Positions 1-12,800 of a DNA stretch of 64,000 nucleotides are shown in pieces (positions within the stretch are counted from its first letter, which is position 1; each line of letters starts with the position of its first letter). Both the position numbers and the translations under genes were made by a program. The stretch is from positions 10,976,733 through 11,040,732 of the forward strand of contig NC_033629.1 in NCBI RefSeq assembly GCF_001540865.1. The letters are read 5' to 3'. A model generated the notes under the pieces. That model saw only the letters and a list, made by a program, of their open reading frames with translations. It was not told the DNA's origin and ran no database searches. Source of the DNA: Ananas comosus (Eukaryota > Streptophyta > Magnoliopsida > Poales > Bromeliaceae).

Positions 1-1757
1 CATCAAACTTTTTTATTTTTACTAAAAATTATTTAGATTTTTATGGCTTTTAATATTAGGGTGTCAAATCTGCACCCATTTTTGGGTTGTACAAGTGGAT
101 TTCTAATTTGAACAATGCAATTGGCACCCTTAAGTGAAGTGTAAATCTTACACCTAAGTCATTTAAAGGTCATTAATTTTTTCGTTGTTACATCAATCTT
201 TTTTATTTTTAAAAAAAATTATTTGTATTTTTGTTAACTTTTATACCCAAAGCCCTTGTTTGGTTGGGGGTTAAGGGGTGGAATAACCCCTTAACCCCTA
301 TTTTATCCCCAAACACCCCAAAAAATAGGTGGGGTTAGCTAATCCCACCTAACCCCACCTCAAATAAATTATCCGGGTTAGCTAACTCCACCTAACCCCA
401 CGAAACTCCAACCAAATACTATTTTCTATTCATAATAACCCACTATCTTTCTTATCACACCTATTCCAACCAATCATTATCCTTCTTTATCAATCATTAT
501 CTTCTTATCTCACCTACCCAACCAAACACTATTTTTCATTATTCTAGACTAACTCCAACCTCCAACCAAACACAAAAAAACTTTAACCCCACTTTAACCC
601 TAAACTTAACTCTATTCATGGAATAGCTACTTTTTCCTTAACCCCGAACCAAACGGAGGCTTTAAAGTGACTTTGGTATATATCTTACACTCACTTCATC
701 CAAAGACTATTAATTATTTTTACTTTTCACATTATTATTTTTTTCTTTTTACTAAAACAATTTGAAATTTTGTAAACTCTATGGTGAAAAGGTCATTAAT
801 TTTTTCGTTGTCACATCAATCTTTTTTATTTTTACAAAAAAATATTTGTATTTTTGTTAACTCTTACACCCAAAGTGACTTTGGTGTATATCTTACGCCC
901 ATTTCATCCAAAGGCTATTAAATATTTTTACTTGTCACATTATTTTTTTTTCTTTTTACTAAAACAATTTGAAATTTTGTAAACTCTAAGATGAAAGGGT
1001 GTAACATCTACACCTTCTTAGGGTATACAAGTAGAATTTCTTTTTTGAACAATACTATTGGTGTACTCCAAAATGAGAAGCATATCTTACGACTAGAATT
1101 TCTCATTTGAGTAATTCTATTGATACATACCACTTTGTAGATCTTATACCCACTTTATTCAAAAATCATTACTTTTTTATTTGTCATATTAATTTTTTTA
1201 TTTTTACTAAAAATTATTTAGATTTTTGTGAACTCTATAATCGGGGTGCAAGATATACACTCTTCTTTTGGGATGTACATGTGGAATTCCTTATTTGAGC
1301 AATATTGTTGATACATACATTTTACACCTTATTTATTCAAAAGCCATTAATTTTTATTTGTCATATCAATATTTTTTATTTTTGCTAAAAATTATTTAAA
1401 TTTTTGTGAACTCTAAAATTATGGGTGTAAGATCTATACACCTTTTCGGGTGTATAAGTAGAATTTTTATTTGAGCAATTGTATTGCTATAACTCAAAGT
1501 GAGGTGTATATTTTACACCCACTTTATCTAAAGGTCATTAATTTTTTTTTACTTATCACATCAGTTTTTTTTTTCTAAAATATTTGAATTTTTGTGAATT
1601 TTAGAATGGAGGGTATAAGATTACACCACTTTTGATGTGTACAAATATAAGTTCTTATTTGAGCAATGTTTTTGGAAAACCCCAAAGTGGAGTATATATT
1701 TTATATCATTTTATCCAAATATTTTTGTGCAATGTTTTTGGTACACCTCTTCTTTGG
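1..1757. repeat. Degenerate tandem repeat, AT-rich, units of roughly 80-200 bp
   Basis: The stretch repeats one theme: a run resembling CATTAATTTTTT, a T-rich part, an ATTATTTGAATTTTTGTGAA-like run, then a small inverted repeat (GGGTGTAAGATCTACACCC-like) and GAGCAATACTATTGGTACAC. Copies start near 170, 710, 792, 925, 1167, 1346 and 1537 and differ by many substitutions, so the array is old. No coding potential is visible. The last part (1243-1757) recurs at 19385-19902, upstream of another subtilase pseudogene. Confidence 0.65.
251..662. mobile_element. PIF/Harbinger (Tourist)-like MITE with GTTTGG termini
   Basis: The ends are inverted: the left reads GCCCTTGTTTGGTTGGGG and the right, reverse-complemented, GCCTCCGTTTGGTTCGGG. 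The inside is rich in GGGGTTAGCTAACCCC-like palindromes. The neighbouring repeat copy at about 868-885 shows the uninterrupted target (ACCCAAAGTGACTTTGG), so this is an insertion. A 3-bp duplication is likely (CAA on the left, TAA on the right), but the exact edges are uncertain. A better-preserved relative lies at 31015-31384. Confidence 0.6.
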
Positions 1758-1947
1758 GAGGAATTCTACACTATCACACTTGCACCACGTCATCAATAAT
1801 AAGCCAATCATATTCCTTCTTTTCAAACAAAAGTACAATAAAAATATTTATTTACAATCATGATGGGACATATACCCCTAAAAAGAGATATTTGATTGAT
1901 TTGTTACGCTACGTCACCAATATACACGTTGCATTCTAGAATTTTTC
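1758..1947. mobile_element. 190-bp MITE with 9-bp target-site duplication (Mutator-like)
   Basis: The insert is bracketed by CTTCTTTGG at 1749-1757 and 1948-1956. Its ends are inverted: GAGGAATTCTA on the left and GAAAAATTCTA as reverse complement on the right. The paralogous site at 19893-19901 has CTTCTTTGG only once and no insert, giving a pre-insertion allele in the same window. A second copy is at 45558-45743. A 9-bp duplication is the hallmark of Mutator-like elements. No coding capacity. Confidence 0.8.
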
Positions 1948-1956
1948 CTTCTTTGG

Positions 1957-2108
1957 TACTCTATCCATCCCTCTGTCTTTTCATTAATTTTTTAAAGTAA
2001 TTTGTAATGCAAATGCTTTACCTATAAGCGACAGTTGATAGGTTCTCTTTTGGAGTTTGAATCCAAAAGTGGCACTGGTGTGTGTTGCACTACCTTATTG
2101 TTGTACAG
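1957..2108 (+). repeat. Block matching the ABCB28 exon 1/intron 1 junction (copy A)
   Basis: From the CTCTATCC run to GCACTACCTTATTGTTGTA, the block matches 19900-20060 closely. It also matches the first intron of the ABC transporter (from 25677) at about 90 percent by eye. It keeps the distinctive run GGCGACAGTTGATAGGTTCT. It leads straight into the subtilase fragment. Confidence 0.6.
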
Positions 2109-3893
2109 GACGTATTTTTATTCATTTCCTCTCCGGTGTTGTCTCGTCCAAATATCGGCGTTCCCTCTAATGCCGGCGTCAATGAGTCCGAACAGTTGCG
2201 AACTTACATAGTTCGTGTGCAACCTTCGACAGAGGTCGCCGATGCCGGCTCTATCAAGCTTGAGAGTTGGTACAAGTCCTTCTTATCCGAGTCTATTTCA
2301 GACGCTGGCGAGCTGCGGTTAGTACAGTGAGGTCTTCGTTGGTTTTGCCGCGAAGCTCACCAAAATGGAGCTGTATTCGATCCAGAAGAAGGAAGGGTTC
2401 GTGCGCGCATTCTCGGTCAAGAATCTCCGCCTTTTGACGATGCGTACGCCGGCGTTTCTGGGCCTCCAACCTAGTACCAGCCTTTGGAACACCACCGCCC
2501 TCAGCCGCGGCACCATCATTGGCCTACTCGACACCGGCATCGCCCCCACCCACCCTTCTTTCTCCGACGACGGCGTTCTACCTCCCCCCGCCAAGTGGAA
2601 GGGCTCGTGCGCCTTCGAGACCGGCTGCAACAACAAGCTCATCGGCGCACAATCATTCGTGCAGGATGATAAATCCCCCTTCGACGACGTCGGGCACGGA
2701 ACTCATACTGCTAGCACAGCTGCTGGGAACTTCGTATAGGGTGCGAGTGCGTTCGGACAAGCCAGCGGCACCGCTGCCGGGGTGGCCCCGCACGCGCACT
2801 TGGCGATGTACAAGGTCTGCAGCGCATCTGGTTGCTTGACCTCGGATATTCTCGCCGGCTTAGATGCCGCCGTTAAGGACGGGGTCGAAGTAATCTCCAT
2901 CTCTTTAGGCGGCGGAACCGATCGTTTCTTTAGAGACGTGATCGCCATAGGCGGTTTCGGTGCTTTCGAAAAAGGGGTATTTGTTAGCTGCGCGACGAGT
3001 AATACAAATAACTTTTATTTTTAAAAAAAATTTAAGCTGTAGGAGAACGATATTTAATATTCTATATTATTAAATAGGCAATGAAGGTCCGAGAGGTAAG
3101 TCGCTCTCGAACGAGGCATCGTGGTATATAACAATGGGCGCCACATCGATCGACCGGAGGTTTGCGGCCTCCGTGCGGCTTTACAACCATGAGCAGTTGT
3201 ATGAAGGCAAATCTTTGAATCAGTTCAAAAATTTCTCATCCCCGCCGTTCGAGCTTGCATACTCTTCGGAATTTAGCAGCTGCAGCGACTTCACCGGCTT
3301 CAACATCCGGGGAAAGCTAGTCTTATGCGACCCTCAAGACTTACTTTCATCATATGATATTTTTGGCGCCGTTAAGAGTGGCGGTGGAGTCGGCGTGGTG
3401 CTCGTAAATGCGAAGGCTGCAGGGTACTCGATTGTCACCGATAGCTACCCCCTGCCGACAGTGCAGTTGAGTGCCACTACCGGCCGTGCCATCTTGCTAA
3501 GCCAATTGTCACTCGATTGTCACCGATAGACTACACATTGCAAAGCCAATTGCTTGCGTCAATCTCCTTCAACAGCACCGTTCTCGAAACTCCCTTTGCT
3601 CCCTCTGTCGCCTTTTTCTCTTCCCGCGGGCCGAACTTTCAAAACGGGATTCTCTTGGAGCCCGACGTACTGGCCCCGGGGCTTAACATACTGGCCGCAT
3701 GGCCGACCCAAGCGGATGGAGGGAACGACGGGAAGAAAACTTTCAACATAATCTCCGGGACTTCGATGGCCACGCCGCATGTCAGCGGCATCGCCGCGCT
3801 GATAAAGAGCGTGCACCCTGACTGGTCGCCAGCCGCCATTAAGTCCGCTATCATCACCACATCCGACGTGAAAGACAAGCAAGGGCTGCCTAT
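2105..3893 (+). pseudogene. Subtilisin-like protease (subtilase, S8) pseudogene copy A
   Basis: Reading across broken frames gives, in order, an I9-type propeptide (RTYIVRVQPS), the catalytic Asp in LLDTGIAPTHPSF, the catalytic His in GHGTHTAS, a PA-like middle part, and the catalytic Ser in SGTSMATPHVSGIAALIK. Plant subtilases of this type are secreted serine proteases; here the signal peptide is not clearly retained. Defects: a small deletion with frameshift and stop near 2320-2330 (codons for the His-Ala of LVHAYSEV are lost), an in-frame TAG at 2737-2739, and a frameshift and stop near 3510-3529. The frame across 2999-3077 (GT...AG, 79 bp, phase 1) fits a genuine intron. The 3' end, including the C-terminal Fn3-like domain, is replaced at 3894 by LTR sequence right after GLPI. 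It cannot make an active protease. Confidence 0.9.
2999..3077 (+). other. Intron within subtilase pseudogene A
   Basis: A GT at 2999 and AG at 3077 flank an AT-rich 79-bp stretch with in-frame stops. Removing it joins SCAT to SNEGPRG in frame, as expected before the NEGP motif of subtilases. Copy B has a GT at the same place (22236). This argues that the copies descend from a genomic, intron-containing gene rather than from retroposed mRNA. Confidence 0.7.
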
Positions 3894-6800
3894 TGTTGGG
3901 AATCCGGTACTCGCCCCGGTACCGGATCTTGTGAATACGCAATCCGCTCCGATACCGACTGCTGTGGATCCGGTATCGATTATTGGGATTCCGCAACGGA
4001 AGCGCCAAATCGAATTTTTACCAATTTTTACCATAAATCCGTCTCCTCAGCAAAAGCTGATACAATCATAAAAGAGAGAAAAAAAAAACAAAACAGAAAA
4101 TATGCGGGTAAAATAAGATTCATTAAATAAGAGAAGATTACACCTGACTCCTCTTCTGCAACAGAGTAGCTACAACTCTAGCCCTCTTTTTGAATCTCTC
4201 CTATCTTTCTCTCGCCTTCTATAAACCCACAAAGAAGACCTCTCCGCGTGCATCCGTGCACAAGGTGCACTAAAATAACTCTCTCTCTCTTTTTCTCTCT
4301 CTGGTACGACACCCCAATGGTTCTAGCCGTACTCACTCAAAAAAGAGAGCCACAATGCCTATTTATAATGCTCAATTTAAAACGTACTCCAATCCTAATA
4401 TATTTAGGATTCATACTTTAATTAATATCCAAATCTATCTTAATCAATCTCTAATAGATTTAAATATTAATCCTAATCTAGTTAGGTTTATCCTCTAATT
4501 AATATTTAAATTTTAATTTATCTCAAACAGATTTAAATGGTAATTCTTATCCAAATAGGATTCAACTACAAATCTAACCAAATCCTAACTTATTGTAGCA
4601 ATAATTGGAACACGTTGTACTACTATTCAGCACCCAAGATCATCCTAAGTTTCTAGTTTGTTTCACCTGTTGGGAATCCGGTACTCGCCCCGGTACCGGA
4701 TCTCGTGAATCCGCAATCCGCTCCGATACCGACTGCTGTGGATCCGGTATCGATTATTGGGATTCCGCAACGGAAGCGCCAAATCGAATTTTTACCAATT
4801 TTTACCATAAATCCGTCTCCTCAGCAAAAGCTGATACAATCATAAAAGAGAGAAAAAAAAAACAAAACAGAAAATATGCGGGTAAAATAAGATTCATTAA
4901 ATAAGAGAAGATTACACCTGACTCCTCTTCTGCAACAGAGTAGCTACAACTCTAGCCCTCTTTTTGAATCTCTCCTATCTTTCTCTCGCCTTCTATAAAC
5001 CCACAAAGAAGACCTCTCCGCGTGCATCCGTGCACAAGGTGCACTAAAATAACTCTCTCTCTCTTTTTCTCTCTCTGGTACGACACCCCAATGGTTCTAG
5101 CCGTACTCACTCAAAAAAGAGAGCCACAATGCCTATTTATAATGCTCAATTTAAAACGTACTCCAATCCTAATATATTTAGGATTCATACTTTAATTAAT
5201 ATCCAAATCTATCTTAATCAATCTCTAATAGATTTAAATATTAATCCTAATCTAGTTAGGTTTATCCTCTAATTAATATTTAAATTTTAATTTATCTCAA
5301 ACAGATTTAAATGGTAATTCTTATCCAAATAGGATTCAACTACAAATCTAACCAAATCCTAACTTATTGTAGCAATAATTGGAACACGTTGTACTACTAT
5401 TCAGCACCCAAGATCATCCTAAGTTTCTAGTTTGTTTCACCTGTTGGGAATCCGGTACTCGCCCCGGTACCGGATCTCGTGAATCCGCAATCCGCTCCGA
5501 TACCGACTGCTGTGGATCCGGTATCGATTATTGGGATTCCGCAACGGAAGCGCCAAATCGAATTTTTACCAATTTTTACCATAAATCCGTCTCCTCAGCA
5601 AAAGCTGATACAATCATAAAAGAGAGAAAAAAAAAACAAAACAGAAAATATGCGGGTAAAATAAGATTCATTAAATAAGAGAAGATTACACCTGACTCCT
5701 CTTCTGCAACAGAGTAGCTACAACTCTAGCCCTCTTTTTGAATCTCTCCTATCTTTCTCTCGCCTTCTATAAACCCACAAAGAAGACCTCTCCGCGTGCA
5801 TCCGTGCACAAGGTGCACTAAAATAACTCTCTCTCTCTTTTTCTCTCTCTGGTACGACACCCCAATGGTTCTAGCCGTACTCACTCAAAAAAGAGAGCCA
5901 CAATGCCTATTTATAATGCTCAATTTAAAACGTACTCCAATCCTAATATATTTAGGATTCATACTTTAATTAATATCCAAATCTATCTTAATCAATCTCT
6001 AATAGATTTAAATATTAATCCTAATCTAGTTAGGTTTATCCTCTAATTAATATTTAAATTTTAATTTATCTCAAACAGATTTAAATGGTAATTCTTATCC
6101 AAATAGGATTCAACTACAAATCTAACCAAATCCTAACTTATTGTAGCAATAATTGGAACACGTTGTACTACTATTCAGCACCCAAGATCATCCTAAGTTT
6201 CTAGTTTGTTTCACCTGTTGGGAATCCGGTACTCGCCCCGGTACCGGATCTCGTGAATCCGCAATCCGCTCCGATACCGACTGCTGTGGATCCGGTATCG
6301 ATTATTGGGATTCCGCAACGGAAGCGCCAAATCGAATTTTTACCAATTTTTACCATAAATCCGTCTCCTCAGCAAAAGCTGATACAATCATAAAAGAGAG
6401 AAAAAAAAAACAAAACAGAAAATATGCGGGTAAAATAAGATTCATTAAATAAGAGAAGATTACACCTGACTCCTCTTCTGCAACAGAGTAGCTACAACTC
6501 TAGCCCTCTTTTTGAATCTCTCCTATCTTTCTCTCGCCTTCTATAAACCCACAAAGAAGACCTCTCCGCGTGCATCCGTGCACAAGGTGCACTAAAATAA
6601 CTCTCTCTCTCTTTTTCTCTCTCTGGTACGACACCCCAATGGTTCTAGCCGTACTCACTCAAAAAAGAGAGCCACAATGCCTATTTATAATGCTCAATTT
6701 AAAACGTACTCCAATCCTAATATATTTAGGATTCATACTTTAATTAATATCCAAATCTATCTTAATCAATCTCTAATAGATTTAAATATTAATCCTAATC

Positions 6801-9800
6801 TAGTTAGGTTTATCCTCTAATTAATATTTAAATTTTAATTTATCTCAAACAGATTTAAATGGTAATTCTTATCCAAATAGGATTCAACTACAAATCTAAC
6901 CAAATCCTAACTTATTGTAGCAATAATTGGAACACGTTGTACTACTATTCAGCACCCAAGATCATCCTAAGTTTCTAGTTTGTTTCACCTGTTGGGAATC
7001 CGGTACTCGCCCCGGTACCGGATCTCGTGAATCCGCAATCCGCTCCGATACCGACTGCTGTGGATCCGGTATCGATTATTGGGATTCCGCAACGGAAGCG
7101 CCAAATCGAATTTTTACCAATTTTTACCATAAATCCGTCTCCTCAGCAAAAGCTGATACAATCATAAAAGAGAGAAAAAAAAAACAAAACAGAAAATATG
7201 CGGGTAAAATAAGATTCATTAAATAAGAGAAGATTACACCTGACTCCTCTTCTGCAACAGAGTAGCTACAACTCTAGCCCTCTTTTTGAATCTCTCCTAT
7301 CTTTCTCTCGCCTTCTATAAACCCACAAAGAAGACCTCTCCGCGTGCATCCGTGCACAAGGTGCACTAAAATAACTCTCTCTCTCTTTTTCTCTCTCTGG
7401 TACGACACCCCAATGGTTCTAGCCGTACTCACTCAAAAAAGAGAGCCACAATGCCTATTTATAATGCTCAATTTAAAACGTACTCCAATCCTAATATATT
7501 TAGGATTCATACTTTAATTAATATCCAAATCTATCTTAATCAATCTCTAATAGATTTAAATATTAATCCTAATCTAGTTAGGTTTATCCTCTAATTAATA
7601 TTTAAATTTTAATTTATCTCAAACAGATTTAAATGGTAATTCTTATCCAAATAGGATTCAACTACAAATCTAACCAAATCCTAACTTATTGTAGCAATAA
7701 TTGGAACACGTTGTACTACTATTCAGCACCCAAGATCATCCTAAGTTTCTAGTTTGTTTCACCTGTTGGGAATCCGGTACTCGCCCCGGTACCGGATCTC
7801 GTGAATCCGCAATCCGCTCCGATACCGACTGCTGTGGATCCGGTATCGATTATTGGGATTCCGCAACGGAAGCGCCAAATCGAATTTTTACCAATTTTTA
7901 CCATAAATCCGTCTCCTCAGCAAAAGCTGATACAATCATAAAAGAGAGAAAAAAAAAACAAAACAGAAAATATGCGGGTAAAATAAGATTCATTAAATAA
8001 GAGAAGATTACACCTGACTCCTCTTCTGCAACAGAGTAGCTACAACTCTAGCCCTCTTTTTGAATCTCTCCTATCTTTCTCTCGCCTTCTATAAACCCAC
8101 AAAGAAGACCTCTCCGCGTGCATCCGTGCACAAGGTGCACTAAAATAACTCTCTCTCTCTTTTTCTCTCTCTGGTACGACACCCCAATGGTTCTAGCCGT
8201 ACTCACTCAAAAAAGAGAGCCACAATGCCTATTTATAATGCTCAATTTAAAACGTACTCCAATCCTAATATATTTAGGATTCATACTTTAATTAATATCC
8301 AAATCTATCTTAATCAATCTCTAATAGATTTAAATATTAATCCTAATCTAGTTAGGTTTATCCTCTAATTAATATTTAAATTTTAATTTATCTCAAACAG
8401 ATTTAAATGGTAATTCTTATCCAAATAGGATTCAACTACAAATCTAACCAAATCCTAACTTATTGTAGCAATAATTGGAACACGTTGTACTACTATTCAG
8501 CACCCAAGATCATCCTAAGTTTCTAGTTTGTTTCACCTGTTGGGAATCCGGTACTCGCCCCGGTACCGGATCTCGTGAATCCGCAATCCGCTCCGATACC
8601 GACTGCTGTGGATCCGGTATCGATTATTGGGATTCCGCAACGGAAGCGCCAAATCGAATTTTTACCAATTTTTACCATAAATCCGTCTCCTCAGCAAAAG
8701 CTGATACAATCATAAAAGAGAGAAAAAAAAAACAAAACAGAAAATATGCGGGTAAAATAAGATTCATTAAATAAGAGAAGATTACACCTGACTCCTCTTC
8801 TGCAACAGAGTAGCTACAACTCTAGCCCTCTTTTTGAATCTCTCCTATCTTTCTCTCGCCTTCTATAAACCCACAAAGAAGACCTCTCCGCGTGCATCCG
8901 TGCACAAGGTGCACTAAAATAACTCTCTCTCTCTTTTTCTCTCTCTGGTACGACACCCCAATGGTTCTAGCCGTACTCACTCAAAAAAGAGAGCCACAAT
9001 GCCTATTTATAATGCTCAATTTAAAACGTACTCCAATCCTAATATATTTAGGATTCATACTTTAATTAATATCCAAATCTATCTTAATCAATCTCTAATA
9101 GATTTAAATATTAATCCTAATCTAGTTAGGTTTATCCTCTAATTAATATTTAAATTTTAATTTATCTCAAACAGATTTAAATGGTAATTCTTATCCAAAT
9201 AGGATTCAACTACAAATCTAACCAAATCCTAACTTATTGTAGCAATAATTGGAACACGTTGTACTACTATTCAGCACCCAAGATCATCCTAAGTTTCTAG
9301 TTTGTTTCACCTGTTGGGAATCCGGTACTCGCCCCGGTACCGGATCTCGTGAATCCGCAATCCGCTCCGATACCGACTGCTGTGGATCCGGTATCGATTA
9401 TTGGGATTCCGCAACGGAAGCGCCAAATCGAATTTTTACCAATTTTTACCATAAATCCGTCTCCTCAGCAAAAGCTGATACAATCATAAAAGAGAGAAAA
9501 AAAAAACAAAACAGAAAATATGCGGGTAAAATAAGATTCATTAAATAAGAGAAGATTACACCTGACTCCTCTTCTGCAACAGAGTAGCTACAACTCTAGC
9601 CCTCTTTTTGAATCTCTCCTATCTTTCTCTCGCCTTCTATAAACCCACAAAGAAGACCTCTCCGCGTGCATCCGTGCACAAGGTGCACTAAAATAACTCT
9701 CTCTCTCTTTTTCTCTCTCTGGTACGACACCCCAATGGTTCTAGCCGTACTCACTCAAAAAAGAGAGCCACAATGCCTATTTATAATGCTCAATTTAAAA

Positions 9801-12800
9801 CGTACTCCAATCCTAATATATTTAGGATTCATACTTTAATTAATATCCAAATCTATCTTAATCAATCTCTAATAGATTTAAATATTAATCCTAATCTAGT
9901 TAGGTTTATCCTCTAATTAATATTTAAATTTTAATTTATCTCAAACAGATTTAAATGGTAATTCTTATCCAAATAGGATTCAACTACAAATCTAACCAAA
10001 TCCTAACTTATTGTAGCAATAATTGGAACACGTTGTACTACTATTCAGCACCCAAGATCATCCTAAGTTTCTAGTTTGTTTCACCTGTTGGGAATCCGGT
10101 ACTCGCCCCGGTACCGGATCTCGTGAATCCGCAATCCGCTCCGATACCGACTGCTGTGGATCCGGTATCGATTATTGGGATTCCGCAACGGAAGCGCCAA
10201 ATCGAATTTTTACCAATTTTTACCATAAATCCGTCTCCTCAGCAAAAGCTGATACAATCATAAAAGAGAGAAAAAAAAAACAAAACAGAAAATATGCGGG
10301 TAAAATAAGATTCATTAAATAAGAGAAGATTACACCTGACTCCTCTTCTGCAACAGAGTAGCTACAACTCTAGCCCTCTTTTTGAATCTCTCCTATCTTT
10401 CTCTCGCCTTCTATAAACCCACAAAGAAGACCTCTCCGCGTGCATCCGTGCACAAGGTGCACTAAAATAACTCTCTCTCTCTTTTTCTCTCTCTGGTACG
10501 ACACCCCAATGGTTCTAGCCGTACTCACTCAAAAAAGAGAGCCACAATGCCTATTTATAATGCTCAATTTAAAACGTACTCCAATCCTAATATATTTAGG
10601 ATTCATACTTTAATTAATATCCAAATCTATCTTAATCAATCTCTAATAGATTTAAATATTAATCCTAATCTAGTTAGGTTTATCCTCTAATTAATATTTA
10701 AATTTTAATTTATCTCAAACAGATTTAAATGGTAATTCTTATCCAAATAGGATTCAACTACAAATCTAACCAAATCCTAACTTATTGTAGCAATAATTGG
10801 AACACGTTGTACTACTATTCAGCACCCAAGATCATCCTAAGTTTCTAGTTTGTTTCACCTGTTGGGAATCCGGTACTCGCCCCGGTACCGGATCTCGTGA
10901 ATCCGCAATCCGCTCCGATACCGACTGCTGTGGATCCGGTATCGATTATTGGGATTCCGCAACGGAAGCGCCAAATCGAATTTTTACCAATTTTTACCAT
11001 AAATCCGTCTCCTCAGCAAAAGCTGATACAATCATAAAAGAGAGAAAAAAAAAACAAAACAGAAAATATGCGGGTAAAATAAGATTCATTAAATAAGAGA
11101 AGATTACACCTGACTCCTCTTCTGCAACAGAGTAGCTACAACTCTAGCCCTCTTTTTGAATCTCTCCTATCTTTCTCTCGCCTTCTATAAACCCACAAAG
11201 AAGACCTCTCCGCGTGCATCCGTGCACAAGGTGCACTAAAATAACTCTCTCTCTCTTTTTCTCTCTCTGGTACGACACCCCAATGGTTCTAGCCGTACTC
11301 ACTCAAAAAAGAGAGCCACAATGCCTATTTATAATGCTCAATTTAAAACGTACTCCAATCCTAATATATTTAGGATTCATACTTTAATTAATATCCAAAT
11401 CTATCTTAATCAATCTCTAATAGATTTAAATATTAATCCTAATCTAGTTAGGTTTATCCTCTAATTAATATTTAAATTTTAATTTATCTCAAACAGATTT
11501 AAATGGTAATTCTTATCCAAATAGGATTCAACTACAAATCTAACCAAATCCTAACTTATTGTAGCAATAATTGGAACACGTTGTACTACTATTCAGCACC
11601 CAAGATCATCCTAAGTTTCTAGTTTGTTTCACCTGTTGGGAATCCGGTACTCGCCCCGGTACCGGATCTCGTGAATCCGCAATCCGCTCCGATACCGACT
11701 GCTGTGGATCCGGTATCGATTATTGGGATTCCGCAACGGAAGCGCCAAATCGAATTTTTACCAATTTTTACCATAAATCCGTCTCCTCAGCAAAAGCTGA
11801 TACAATCATAAAAGAGAGAAAAAAAAAACAAAACAGAAAATATGCGGGTAAAATAAGATTCATTAAATAAGAGAAGATTACACCTGACTCCTCTTCTGCA
11901 ACAGAGTAGCTACAACTCTAGCCCTCTTTTTGAATCTCTCCTATCTTTCTCTCGCCTTCTATAAACCCACAAAGAAGACCTCTCCGCGTGCATCCGTGCA
12001 CAAGGTGCACTAAAATAACTCTCTCTCTCTTTTTCTCTCTCTGGTACGACACCCCAATGGTTCTAGCCGTACTCACTCAAAAAAGAGAGCCACAATGCCT
12101 ATTTATAATGCTCAATTTAAAACGTACTCCAATCCTAATATATTTAGGATTCATACTTTAATTAATATCCAAATCTATCTTAATCAATCTCTAATAGATT
12201 TAAATATTAATCCTAATCTAGTTAGGTTTATCCTCTAATTAATATTTAAATTTTAATTTATCTCAAACAGATTTAAATGGTAATTCTTATCCAAATAGGA
12301 TTCAACTACAAATCTAACCAAATCCTAACTTATTGTAGCAATAATTGGAACACGTTGTACTACTATTCAGCACCCAAGATCATCCTAAGTTTCTAGTTTG
12401 TTTCACCTGTTGGGAATCCGGTACTCGCCCCGGTACCGGATCTCGTGAATCCGCAATCCGCTCCGATACCGACTGCTGTGGATCCGGTATCGATTATTGG
12501 GATTCCGCAACGGAAGCGCCAAATCGAATTTTTACCAATTTTTACCATAAATCCGTCTCCTCAGCAAAAGCTGATACAATCATAAAAGAGAGAAAAAAAA
12601 AACAAAACAGAAAATATGCGGGTAAAATAAGATTCATTAAATAAGAGAAGATTACACCTGACTCCTCTTCTGCAACAGAGTAGCTACAACTCTAGCCCTC
12701 TTTTTGAATCTCTCCTATCTTTCTCTCGCCTTCTATAAACCCACAAAGAAGACCTCTCCGCGTGCATCCGTGCACAAGGTGCACTAAAATAACTCTCTCT

